DNA from: SAR202 cluster bacterium
Lineage (GTDB): Bacteria; Chloroflexota; Dehalococcoidia; UBA3495
Length of the DNA: 5,389 bases
Direction of reading: 5' to 3'
Assembly: GCA_009392075.1 (NCBI GenBank)
Contig: VFHG01000052.1
Location: 1-5,389, forward strand
Positions 1-5,389 of the stretch are shown in pieces; positions within the stretch are counted from its first letter, which is position 1, and each line of letters begins with the position of its first letter. The position numbers and the translations under genes are program-made. Under the pieces are notes generated by a model that worked only from the letters and a program-made list of their open reading frames with translations, made no database searches and was not told where the DNA came from.

Positions 1-61
1 ACAATCTAACCTACCACGGAATCGGAGGGACCGCGGGGAAGACGCTTCAGTGCCCGGATCG

Positions 62-352
62 CTACCAGTGTCCTCCGTGACCATGCCCGGTCTTTTCGAA
101 CCTGGCCACTTGTCCGCGATGCCCCGGCGTGAAATTGACCTGCGCCTCTGCCGCGAGGTCTTCGCCGTTCTCCTCGACCCACCGCAAGAGCGTGTCGATT
201 GACAGGTCTTCCAGAGGTGACAACAGTTCGGCTAACGCGCGTGCGCTCACCCGGTTGCTTTCCTCAAGCTCCTCTTGAAGAAATCGTAAAACGCAGTCGT
301 GCCGGTCAATCACACGCTGACTTTCCGGACCGCGGTTAAGCTCATCGACCAC
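62..352 (-). CDS. Small uncharacterised helical protein with His-rich tail
   Basis: I do not recognise this 96-residue protein. It begins at a GTG (350-352), with a possible AAGG ribosome-binding site at 357-360, and ends at TAG (62-64). No ATG is available in frame upstream, where the frame runs openly back into the antiporter gene. By eye the protein is acidic and helix-rich: likely helices at about 16-31, 35-45 and 49-61, then a short segment at 72-86 that could be two strands. That order resembles a minimal winged-helix fold, but this is speculation. The last residues, GHGHGGHW, contain three His and could bind a metal. One Cys is present (C20). It lies 77 nt downstream of the antiporter on the same strand, so it may be the last gene of the run. 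Its amphipathic, non-repetitive composition looks like real protein, but chance cannot be excluded for an ORF this short. Confidence 0.5.
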   Translation of the reverse strand: MVDELNRGPESQRVIDRHDCVLRFLQEELEESNRVSARALAELLSPLEDLSIDTLLRWVEENGEDLAAEAQVNFTPGHRGQVARFEKTGHGHGGHW

Positions 353-429
353 GACACCTTGGACCGGAATGTTCGTGTACCGGGCTAATGTCCTAATGGA
401 ACCGGAGCGGCAGCCTGGATCAGACCAGT

Positions 430-2211
430 TTATGGGCCGCTGTGATCAGGTTCGGGATCGTCTATGGGCACGTCCCCGCTCTCCCTCTCAATCATAGCTT
501 CCAGACCGTCCGACTCTCCGAAGCTCAAGTGATCCCGCAGATTGGCGACCAAATTTTCGACTTCCGATGGGTCGGTATGAAATCGATACAGAGAGTGGCG
601 CAGAATCTCCAGGCCGGCCTCCATCTGAGGCCAGACCACTTCCTGCACACCTAGTTCCTGGAACCGTTCTCCCTCGTCCCGCCAATGGACCCTGGCGACA
701 ATGTCCAGATCGGGCGCGATGCGGAGGGCATGTTGGGCGGTGAGCCAGGCCGCTATTGGGTCCCCGACGCTGATGACCATCAAACGGGCATGTTTGACCC
801 GGGCAACATCCAAAACCGTCTCGCTGTCGCTCGACCCGTGAATCACTTGATGTCCCGAGTTCTTCCATTCAGCCACCACATATGGGTCTAGGTCGATCCC
901 GATGATCGGAATCTTGTGCTCGGTGAGTTCCTCGGCGACGAGATGGCCTACCCGGCCCAACCCGCACACTATTGCGTGGCCGTACATCGGCGGGACTTGG
1001 TCTTCTGAGCTTCGGCTGCTCAGCCGGTGGGGCCGCAAAATAGCCACCCGGTTCCCTAGCCGATCGACGGCTTGAGAGCCTCCAGCCAGGATAAGAGGAG
1101 TAAGCGCCATGGTTATGACCGCCGAGACAACCGTCAAGGTTAAGAAATCTTGAGTAACTATCCCAAGCGCCGTGGCGGACCCAACAAGGATGAAGCTGAA
1201 TTCTCCGATCTGCCCCATGCCAAGACCGGTCAACACCGAGGTATGAGGAAGGAACCCAAAACCACGCACCAATAACGCTGTGAGCACGAATTTCACCAGT
1301 ATTATGGACCCGACCAACGGCAGCACCAGGTCAAGGTTATCAGCCAGGAACGACGGGTCGGTAAGCATGCCTAACGAGACGAAGAAAAGGGCGGAAAAAG
1401 TGTCGCGCAGGGGAACTACTTCCGATAGAGCGCGGTGGCCGAAGTCTGTTTCGCTGAGCAAGAGTCCAGCGACGAAAGCCCCCAGCGCGGCGGAAAGCCC
1501 TAAACTCTCGGTTGCTGCGGCTGAGACGAAGGTAATGGCGACCACCGTGACGATGAATATCTCCCTGGATCCCAACCCGGTGATCCGGGCGAGCAGCCAC
1601 GGAATCCCTTTACTGCCAAGAATGACCATCAGGCCCAACAGAATCCCTGCTTTGAGGAGTCCGAAGCCCAAGTCGGCCAGAAAATCCTCTCCACTCAGAG
1701 CTGGAAGTAGAGCAATTATCGGAACAAAGGCGAGGTCCTGGATCAAGAGTATTCCGGTGAGAATCCGCCCGTGGAGACTGTGAAGTTCACCACGGTCGCT
1801 TAACGTCTTCATTACAACCATGGTGCTGCTTAAAGCCGCCACCAAACCCAGGACCGCGGCTTCTTCGTGACCCAAGTCCAGAACATAGAGTCCAAGGGGA
1901 TATACAGCGGAGGCTGTGAGAACTATCTGAATGACGCCTGCTCCCACCACCACGCGGGTCAGCTGGTAAATCTCCCTGAAAGAGATTTCTATCCCGATGG
2001 CAAAAAGGAGCAGGATAACGCCCAGATTGGCAAATGTTTCAACGCGCTCTGGATCATCGACGAATTCCAATACGTCGGGACCGATCAAGATGCCCAGTGC
2101 GATGTAGCCAAGCAGGGCCGGTAACCGGAGCAGCCGGGCGGCCAGGCCTCCCCCGGCTGCGACGGCAAAAATCACAACAAGGTCGGTAAAAAGGCCGCCT
2201 TCAATATCCAT
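430..2211 (-). CDS. CPA2-family monovalent cation:proton antiporter with C-terminal RCK_N domain (KefB/YbaL-like)
   Basis: This 593-residue inner-membrane protein should exchange K+ or Na+ for protons under control of a cytoplasmic nucleotide-binding domain. Residues about 8-376 are a 12-13 helix Na+/H+ exchanger domain carrying family hallmarks: LSSTMVVMKTLSDRGE at 127-142, the QD pair at 158-159, FVAGLLLSETDFGHR at 246-260 and GQIGEFSF at 333-340. After a polar linker, about 411-530 is an RCK_N/TrkA-N Rossmann domain with GLGRVG at 417-422 and an acidic D440 at the end of the second strand, which favours NAD(H). No RCK_C domain follows; the C-terminus (about 563-593) is an acidic tail. The length matches KefB/KefC/YbaL proteins. 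The ATG start is backed by AAAGGA (2221-2226) 9 nt upstream. It is the fourth gene of the run, 69 nt after msrA. The transported ion cannot be told from sequence, so I give no gene symbol. Confidence 0.93.
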   Translation of the reverse strand: MDIEGGLFTDLVVIFAVAAGGGLAARLLRLPALLGYIALGILIGPDVLEFVDDPERVETFANLGVILLLFAIGIEISFREIYQLTRVVVGAGVIQIVLTASAVYPLGLYVLDLGHEEAAVLGLVAALSSTMVVMKTLSDRGELHSLHGRILTGILLIQDLAFVPIIALLPALSGEDFLADLGFGLLKAGILLGLMVILGSKGIPWLLARITGLGSREIFIVTVVAITFVSAAATESLGLSAALGAFVAGLLLSETDFGHRALSEVVPLRDTFSALFFVSLGMLTDPSFLADNLDLVLPLVGSIILVKFVLTALLVRGFGFLPHTSVLTGLGMGQIGEFSFILVGSATALGIVTQDFLTLTVVSAVITMALTPLILAGGSQAVDRLGNRVAILRPHRLSSRSSEDQVPPMYGHAIVCGLGRVGHLVAEELTEHKIPIIGIDLDPYVVAEWKNSGHQVIHGSSDSETVLDVARVKHARLMVISVGDPIAAWLTAQHALRIAPDLDIVARVHWRDEGERFQELGVQEVVWPQMEAGLEILRHSLYRFHTDPSEVENLVANLRDHLSFGESDGLEAMIERESGDVPIDDPEPDHSGP

Positions 2212-2220
2212 TGAGGAGGG

Positions 2221-2226
2221 TCCTTT
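2221..2226 (-). promoter_or_regulatory. Ribosome-binding site of the antiporter gene
   Basis: AAAGGA on the minus strand sits 9 nt before the ATG at 2209-2211. It supports that start, which also places the first membrane helix directly after a short N-terminus, as usual in the family. Confidence 0.55.
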
Positions 2227-2237
2227 GTTCTCTGGTG

Positions 2238-2251
2238 GGGTTGATCAGCCC
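2238..2251. promoter_or_regulatory. Near-perfect 14-bp palindrome between msrA and the antiporter
   Basis: GGGTTGATCAGCCC has two 7-bp halves with no spacer and a single non-Watson-Crick (T/G) position. It lies in the 69-nt gap upstream of the antiporter, about 11 nt above that gene's ribosome-binding site. It could be an operator, and a poor minus-strand -10 match (TATTAC, 2252-2257) lies beside it. Palindromes of this size also occur by chance, and no matching second site was seen. Confidence 0.2.
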
Positions 2252-2280
2252 GTAATACGAGACGAGCTGGCCGAGGCTAA

Positions 2281-2820
2281 CTACCGCAAGATCTTGGCGA
2301 ACTTCTGGCGGACCTTGGCGACCTTGGGGCTGATGACCACTTGGCAGTACATGCTCCCAGGGTTGTTCTGGTAGAACTGGCGGTGCTCTTGTTCAGCCTC
2401 ATAGAGCTTTTCGAACTCGGCGACCTGAGTGACCACCGGCCCAGGCAAATCGCCGGCTGCGTCCAGTTCCTTGATGTACGCCTCCGTCTGCTCTCGTTGT
2501 TCGTCACTGGTGTAAAAAACCACCGAGCGGTAACGTGCGCCTTGGTCGGCGCCTTGGCGGTTGAGAGTAGTGGGGTCGTGGGTGGCGAAGAAGATCTCAA
2601 GCATTTCCGGGAAGGTTATCTGTCCGGGGTCAAACTCCAGACGCACCGCTTCCGCGTGCCCGGTGGTCTCACCGCACACCTCATAATAGCTGGGGTTCTC
2701 CACGTGTCCGCCTGAATAACCGGATGCGATGGAGGCCACACCTTTGATCTCCATGAACACGGCTTCCACGCACCAGAAGCACCCACCGCCGAATACGGCA
2801 ACCTGCCTATTGTTCTCCAT
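2281..2820 (-). CDS. msrA: Peptide-methionine (S)-S-oxide reductase MsrA
   Basis: MsrA reduces the S epimer of methionine sulfoxide, free or in proteins, using thioredoxin as electron donor; it acts in the cytoplasm and repairs oxidative damage. The 179-residue protein shows the signature GCFWC at 13-17 with catalytic Cys14, the substrate-pocket pair Phe15-Trp16, and GHAEAV at 54-59 including the conserved Glu57. Cys159, in the SMYCQ stretch near the C-terminus, is in the place of a resolving cysteine; Cys17 and Cys49 are further candidates. The length is typical and no signal peptide is seen. The ATG (2818-2820) has only a weak GAGAG-like site upstream, but it starts just before the conserved first strand. 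It lies 35 nt after the oxidoreductase gene and 69 nt before the antiporter. No msrB or fused MsrB domain is present in the window, so reduction of the R epimer must be encoded elsewhere if it occurs. Confidence 0.97.
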   Translation of the reverse strand: MENNRQVAVFGGGCFWCVEAVFMEIKGVASIASGYSGGHVENPSYYEVCGETTGHAEAVRLEFDPGQITFPEMLEIFFATHDPTTLNRQGADQGARYRSVVFYTSDEQREQTEAYIKELDAAGDLPGPVVTQVAEFEKLYEAEQEHRQFYQNNPGSMYCQVVISPKVAKVRQKFAKILR

Positions 2821-2855
2821 TTATCTCTCACTATCGGTTTAGTTCGTTGAATGGT

Positions 2856-3725
2856 CTAGCCGACGATGTCGGCCAGGCGGTCTAGCTGGCCCATCTCAGC
2901 AGCCGTGGGCAAAAATACTAGCTCGTCCATGCCGATTCCTTCTAGGTCGCGGATCATGCCGGTGAGCGCCTCAGTGGACGAAACCGCATTCTGGGCCATT
3001 TGCTCGGCGACCGGACCCAAGAACGAGTAATAGTGCCTGATGTAATCGCCCGCCACATTGGCGGCGTTGGGCCCAAGGGCATAGGAGGCCACGGCGGCCA
3101 ATCTGGGCTTGCCTGGTTTGCCAGCCTCGTTCCAGGCGTCAACCGCCATCTTATATGATGCTTCTACCGACTCGGGCTGGGTTCCCGCGGCCAAGAATCC
3201 GTCGGCCAATCTGCCGGCCCGCGCAATGGCCTGGGGCGTGCCGCCGCCGATCAGAATCTCAGGCCCGCCTTTCTGAATAGGCGGCGGACCCATGGGCCCT
3301 ACGTCGTTGTCGGGATCAACATCCTCGCCAGACCATACGCGTTTCATATAGGCGATCTGGTCTTCAAACCGCCGGCCCCGGTTGTTGTACCGGGCGGGCG
3401 CGGCTTTGTAGTCGTCGGGACGGCGGCCTACGCCAAGGCCCAAGGTGAGGCGTCCGTTTGAGATAGCGTCCAGGCTGGCTGCCTGCTTGGCAAGCACTCC
3501 CTCATTCCGGAGTGGGGCCAGCATCACTCCGGTCATGAGCCTGATCCTGGTGGTCACAGCCGCGGCGGAAGCCAACATTATGAAGGGCTCGTAGTTCTGG
3601 TAGACCAGGCGGTCGATTGTCCCCAACGTGGAGAACGGGCCAGCGTCAGCGCGCTGAGCCCATTCCAATATGAGATCCCCCTTAACACCCGGGACGTTCC
3701 CAGGCAGGCCGATACCAATCTTCAT
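2856..3725 (-). CDS. LLM-class flavin/F420-dependent oxidoreductase
   Basis: This 289-residue protein belongs to the luciferase-like monooxygenase (bacterial luciferase/F420-dependent) TIM-barrel family. It has the N-terminal strand MKIGIGLP, the family hallmark at 80-100 (KQAASLDAISNGRLTLGLGVG) followed by RRPDDY, and the phosphate-binding-type segment ILIGGGTPQAIARAGRLADG at 157-176. The C-terminal stretch 268-288 (ELVFLPTAAEM, then LDRLADIV) is typical of short, soluble members of about 290 residues. Members oxidise or reduce varied small molecules with FMN or coenzyme F420; neither cofactor choice nor substrate can be read from the sequence. The ATG start (3723-3725) has a good AAGGA site 5 nt upstream, and the gene begins only 12 nt after the DUF1501 stop, which points to co-transcription and perhaps translational coupling. 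It is complete, with no frameshift. Confidence 0.92.
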   Translation of the reverse strand: MKIGIGLPGNVPGVKGDLILEWAQRADAGPFSTLGTIDRLVYQNYEPFIMLASAAAVTTRIRLMTGVMLAPLRNEGVLAKQAASLDAISNGRLTLGLGVGRRPDDYKAAPARYNNRGRRFEDQIAYMKRVWSGEDVDPDNDVGPMGPPPIQKGGPEILIGGGTPQAIARAGRLADGFLAAGTQPESVEASYKMAVDAWNEAGKPGKPRLAAVASYALGPNAANVAGDYIRHYYSFLGPVAEQMAQNAVSSTEALTGMIRDLEGIGMDELVFLPTAAEMGQLDRLADIVG

Positions 3726-3730
3726 GTCAA

Positions 3731-3735
3731 TCCTT
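3731..3735 (-). promoter_or_regulatory. Ribosome-binding site of the LLM oxidoreductase gene
   Basis: AAGGA on the minus strand lies 5 nt before the ATG. It sits in the 12-nt gap after the DUF1501 stop codon (3738-3740), so ribosomes ending the upstream gene would be placed next to it. Confidence 0.6.
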
Positions 3736-3737
3736 GA

Positions 3738-4874
3738 TTAGTTGCTTCTCACGAAGTCTAGAGTCTCGTAGTTGCCGCCGATGGCGGTTTGGGCATCAAG
3801 GCTCAGCCACTTGTCTACGATGGTTGAGTAGACGCTGCGGAAGTCGACGTTGAAGTGTAGATCGCCGTCCAGTTGGTCTTCTTCTTTTAGAGACGGGTAA
3901 TCTCCGAGCGTGCCTCCCTTTACCGGCTGGCCGATGAGATAACAACCACCGCCGGAACCGTGGTCGGAGCCGGAGCCATTGTCTTTGACCCGCCGTCCAA
4001 ACTCGGTGAACACCAGCATCATCACGTTGTCGGCCGCGTCGTGTTCGCTAAGGTCGGCGAAGAAATCGCCGATGCCCGCCGATAGGTCGCTAAGGAGTGG
4101 GGTCTGCACCGAGACCTGGTTGGCATGGGTGTCATAGCCTCCCTGAGAGGTATACAGAACTCTCGTTCCAAGGCCCTTAAAGATCACCTGGGCCATACCA
4201 CGCAGGCTCTGCGCGATGCCCGTTTCGGCGTATTCAATGGTTGAGGTGTAGCTGTCAGAGGCGGTTTTGAGGATGTCGGCCCCTTTCAGGGCGTCCAGTC
4301 CGGTGCGTCCCAGGTAGTCCATCGTCGCGCCGGTCCCGATGGCCGGGGAGTACATCCTTTCGAACACGTCCAATGCGCGGGCCCGTTGTTCCTGACCGGC
4401 TATTCCGGTCAAAACGCCGTAGCCTTCCAACACGGCCACGGACGCCACGGGCACTCCAGTCAAGGCCATGGCCCTAGGCAGCCCCCGGCCAAAGTTCACG
4501 CCGGTGAGCACGTTCTCGCCATGGGGGTCGATGTCGCGGATGACCCGGCCCAGCCAGCCTTCCGTGGCGATCTTCTCTGGCTCACAGGTGTGCCAGATGT
4601 CCATGGCCCGGAAGTGGGAGCGGTTGGGGTTGGGATAGCCGATGCCGTTGACCACAGCCACTTGGCCCTGGTCATAGAGGTCTTTGAACGAGCCTAGGGT
4701 TGGGTTGAACCCGAACCGGTCATTGATCTGGAGCACATCTTCGGCAGGTACGCCCACTGTAGAACGGTTATCGTAGTAGAGAGGGTCGGCGTAGGGGACC
4801 ACCATGTTCATGTAGTCGCTGCCGCCGGTCAGTTGGACCACCACTAAGATGGGGTCTTTCTTGGTAGATGTCAT
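3738..4874 (-). CDS. DUF1501 family protein, no signal peptide
   Basis: The 378-residue protein matches the DUF1501 family, which I understand to be related to the alkaline phosphatase/sulfatase superfamily; no reaction is established for it. Family features are the N-terminal strand then GGSDYMNMVVPY (17-28), NPTLGSFKDLYDQGQVAVVN (57-76), NPNRSHFRAMDIW (82-94), GGYDTH (245-250), and TEFGRR (290-295) followed by SDHGSGGG (303-310). D248, H250, D304 and H305 are candidate metal ligands by analogy. I chose the ATG at 4872-4874 because GGGAG (4882-4886) lies 7 nt upstream and the conserved region starts at once. The frame stays open upstream to 5114, but that extension is Pro/Arg-rich, unlike the family, and covers the promoter region. 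Many relatives carry a Tat or Sec signal; none is visible here, so this copy is probably cytoplasmic. A DUF1800 gene, a common partner, is absent. It is the first gene of the run. Confidence 0.9.
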   Translation of the reverse strand: MTSTKKDPILVVVQLTGGSDYMNMVVPYADPLYYDNRSTVGVPAEDVLQINDRFGFNPTLGSFKDLYDQGQVAVVNGIGYPNPNRSHFRAMDIWHTCEPEKIATEGWLGRVIRDIDPHGENVLTGVNFGRGLPRAMALTGVPVASVAVLEGYGVLTGIAGQEQRARALDVFERMYSPAIGTGATMDYLGRTGLDALKGADILKTASDSYTSTIEYAETGIAQSLRGMAQVIFKGLGTRVLYTSQGGYDTHANQVSVQTPLLSDLSAGIGDFFADLSEHDAADNVMMLVFTEFGRRVKDNGSGSDHGSGGGCYLIGQPVKGGTLGDYPSLKEEDQLDGDLHFNVDFRSVYSTIVDKWLSLDAQTAIGGNYETLDFVRSN

Positions 4875-4881
4875 GGGCTCA

Positions 4882-4886
4882 CTCCC
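4882..4886 (-). promoter_or_regulatory. Ribosome-binding site deciding the DUF1501 start
   Basis: GGGAG on the minus strand is 7 nt before the ATG at 4872-4874. It supports the short start over the in-frame ATG at 5112-5114, which lies immediately beside the tRNA-Ala gene. Confidence 0.6.
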
Positions 4887-4911
4887 AACCAAGTCTACTG
4901 GATTAGGGTTC

Positions 4912-4940
4912 ACTCTAGCAGTGGGGCAAATGAGCGTCAA
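4912..4940 (-). promoter_or_regulatory. Sigma70-like promoter for the minus-strand gene run
   Basis: On the minus strand, a -35 box TTGACG (4935-4940, 5 of 6 to consensus) is separated by 17 nt from a -10 box TAGAGT (4912-4917, 4 of 6). Transcription would begin near 4905, leaving about a 30-nt leader before the DUF1501 start. Its place directly upstream of the first gene of the run adds support. Confidence 0.55.
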
Positions 4941-4955
4941 CGTTACGCCGTCCCA

Positions 4956-4975
4956 GTAGGCGTCGGGTCGCCTGC
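4956..4975. repeat. Inverted repeat between the two divergent promoters
   Basis: A 7-bp stem (GTAGGCG with CGCCTGC, one T-G pair) encloses a 6-nt loop, TCGGGT. It sits about 15 nt upstream of the minus-strand -35 box and 27 nt upstream of the plus-strand -35 box. It might be a regulator site or the remains of a transcription stop; no T-run flanks it on either strand. Confidence 0.25.
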
Positions 4976-5002
4976 GACAGACTGGTATTGGCTGTGGTCC
5001 GC

Positions 5003-5032
5003 TTGACAGTCGTTCAACCGTGGCCTTACGAT
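5003..5032 (+). promoter_or_regulatory. Sigma70-like promoter for the tRNA cluster
   Basis: A perfect -35 box TTGACA (5003-5008) is followed after 18 nt by TACGAT (5027-5032, 4 of 6 to the -10 consensus). Transcription would start near 5039, giving a leader of about 75 nt that would be trimmed at the tRNA-Ala 5' end. It is the best plus-strand promoter match seen upstream of the tRNAs. Confidence 0.6.
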
Positions 5033-5114
5033 TCAGGTTGGCTCCCTTACGCTTAGGGGGCGGCCAGAAGGGCCTTGGAATGTGCCTAGTTGGGCATGTC
5101 TGGCGGAAAGGCAT

Positions 5115-5190
5115 GGGGATATAGCTCAGTTGGGAGAGCGCGGCGTTCGCAATGCCGAGGCCGAGGGTTCGAGTCCCTCTATCTCCACCA
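5115..5190 (+). tRNA. tRNA-Ala, anticodon CGC
   Basis: A complete 76-nt cloverleaf with encoded CCA. The acceptor stem is GGGGATA with TATCTCC, the D arm GCTC/GAGC, and the anticodon stem CGGCG/TGCCG around loop TTCGCAA, giving anticodon CGC at 5148-5150 (reads GCG). The T arm is GAGGG/CCCTC around TTCGAGT. The acceptor stem contains the G3-U70 wobble pair (5117 with 5184), the main recognition element of alanyl-tRNA synthetase, and the discriminator is A73, so identity is secure. It is probably co-transcribed with the next tRNA. Confidence 0.98.
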
Positions 5191-5194
5191 TAAT

Positions 5195-5270
5195 GCCCTT
5201 GTAGCTCAGAGGATAGAGCGGCGGCGTCCTAAGTCGCGCGTCGGGGGTTCGAATCCCTCCAGGGGTACCA
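5195..5270 (+). tRNA. tRNA-Arg, anticodon CCT
   Basis: A complete 76-nt cloverleaf with encoded CCA. The acceptor stem is GCCCTTG with CAGGGGT, including a G1-U72 end pair and a U5-G68 pair. The D arm is GCTC/GAGC, the anticodon stem GCGGC/GTCGC around GTCCTAA, giving anticodon CCT at 5228-5230 (reads AGG). The T arm is GGGGG/CCCTC around TTCGAAT. A20 in the D loop (5213) and C35 are arginine identity elements. It starts 4 nt after tRNA-Ala, so both should be cut from one transcript. Confidence 0.97.
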
Positions 5271-5281
5271 TTACAATTCGC

Positions 5282-5310
5282 GGCGCTGGCGCTGACTAGC
5301 GTTGGCGCTG
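5282..5310 (+). repeat. Short GGCGCTG repeats with small hairpin in the inter-tRNA spacer
   Basis: GGCGCTG occurs at 5282-5288, 5288-5294 and 5304-5310. Between the last two copies, CGCT and AGCG (5290-5293 and 5298-5301) can pair around GACT, extended by two G-U pairs. No function is known to me; the repeats may be simple slippage products. Confidence 0.35.
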
Positions 5311-5326
5311 CCCATCACTAGCACCG

Positions 5327-5348
5327 GCGTCCTTCTAAAGAAGGGCGC
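5327..5348. terminator. Strong 9-bp hairpin in the inter-tRNA spacer (possible terminator or processing stem)
   Basis: GCGTCCTTC pairs with GAAGGGCGC over 9 bp (one T-G pair) around the loop TAAA. It lies 56 nt after tRNA-Arg and 10 nt before the next tRNA. The stem is terminator-like, but no T-run follows on either strand, so intrinsic termination is unproven. It could instead be an RNA-processing stem in a longer tRNA transcript, or a copy of a dispersed palindromic repeat. Confidence 0.4.
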
Positions 5349-5358
5349 AACATATCGC

Positions 5359-5389
5359 AGGAGCGTAGCTCAGTCTGGCCAGAGCGCTG
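5359..5389 (+). tRNA. Partial tRNA, 5' part only, identity unknown
   Basis: Bases 5359-5365 (AGGAGCG) fit a 5' acceptor strand, then TA at positions 8-9, a D arm GCTC/GAGC (5368-5371 and 5382-5385) around a 10-nt loop containing the GG pair, then G26 and the first three bases of the anticodon stem. The window ends before the anticodon, so the amino acid cannot be given. It has the same orientation as the two upstream tRNAs and probably continues the cluster. Confidence 0.85.

Noticed and set aside
1..61. Search for a terminator or gene remnant at the left edge
   Set aside because: Only a short CCGCGG palindrome is present; no stem with T-run and no recognisable coding end.
364..383. Possible hairpin CCGG...CCGG in the gap after the antiporter
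   Set aside because: Only 4 bp pair before a mismatch, and no T-run follows, so I do not call it a terminator.
488..868. 126-codon minus-strand frame within the antiporter
   Set aside because: It overlaps the RCK domain coding region in another frame and has low-complexity Gly/Arg/Ser composition.
1280..1783. 167-codon plus-strand open frame opposite the antiporter
   Set aside because: It is antisense to a clearly conserved transporter, rich in Ser/Arg/Lys/Pro with no recognisable domain, as expected of a shadow frame.
2341..2715. 124-codon plus-strand frame opposite msrA
   Set aside because: It is wholly antisense to an intact msrA with all its motifs, and no ribosome-binding site or family match was seen.
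4386..4697. 103-codon plus-strand frame opposite the DUF1501 gene
   Set aside because: It is antisense to the conserved DUF1501 core; the His/Gly-rich reading is a by-product of that gene's codons.
4875..5114. N-terminal extension of the DUF1501 protein by 80 residues
   Set aside because: It is Pro/Arg-rich and unlike an export signal or the family, overlaps both predicted promoters, and has a better-supported start downstream.
5090..5299. Plus-strand open frame across the tRNAs
   Set aside because: It reads through two certain tRNA genes; the apparent peptide is translated tRNA sequence.
1..5389. CRISPR array, insertion sequence, integrase or toxin-antitoxin pair
   Set aside because: No spaced direct repeats of suitable length, no transposase or integrase motifs and no paired small ORFs were seen, although tRNA genes are possible integration sites.

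Overview
This window looks like an ordinary bacterial chromosome segment that is moderately GC-rich by eye. All the protein genes lie on the minus strand and form one unidirectional run. At the right end, on the plus strand, sits a tRNA cluster transcribed away from them. An LLM-class oxidoreductase next to a signal-less DUF1501 protein, together with CCA-encoding tRNAs, reminds me of Chloroflexota (Dehalococcoidia/SAR202-like) genomes. That placement is inferred from gene content and no marker gene proves it.

Layout in transcription order, right to left: a DUF1501 protein (4874-3738), an LLM-class flavin/F420 oxidoreductase (3725-2856), peptide methionine sulfoxide reductase MsrA (2820-2281), a CPA2-type cation:proton antiporter with a C-terminal NAD-binding RCK domain (2211-430), and a small unrecognised His-tailed protein (352-62). 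The gaps are 12, 35, 69 and 77 nt, and no convincing terminator lies between the genes. A shared transcript from a sigma70-like promoter at 4912-4940 (TTGACG, 17 nt, TAGAGT) is therefore plausible, though later genes could have their own weak promoters. Bases 1-61 hold nothing I can assign.

The region 4875-5114 is a divergent regulatory region. The minus-strand promoter faces the DUF1501 gene. A plus-strand promoter (TTGACA, 18 nt, TACGAT, 5003-5032) faces tRNA-Ala(CGC) at 5115-5190 and tRNA-Arg(CCT) at 5195-5270, which are only 4 nt apart. A spacer with GGCGCTG repeats and a strong 9-bp hairpin follows, then the 5' part of a third tRNA that runs off the window.

Functionally, MsrA (repair of oxidised methionine), a nucleotide-sensing antiporter and a flavin oxidoreductase could together suggest a redox or ion-stress theme, but co-location alone is weak evidence. 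I see no mobile element, CRISPR array or phage gene, and no clearly novel system. The most open items are the small His-tailed ORF, the signal-less DUF1501 protein and the inter-tRNA hairpin.
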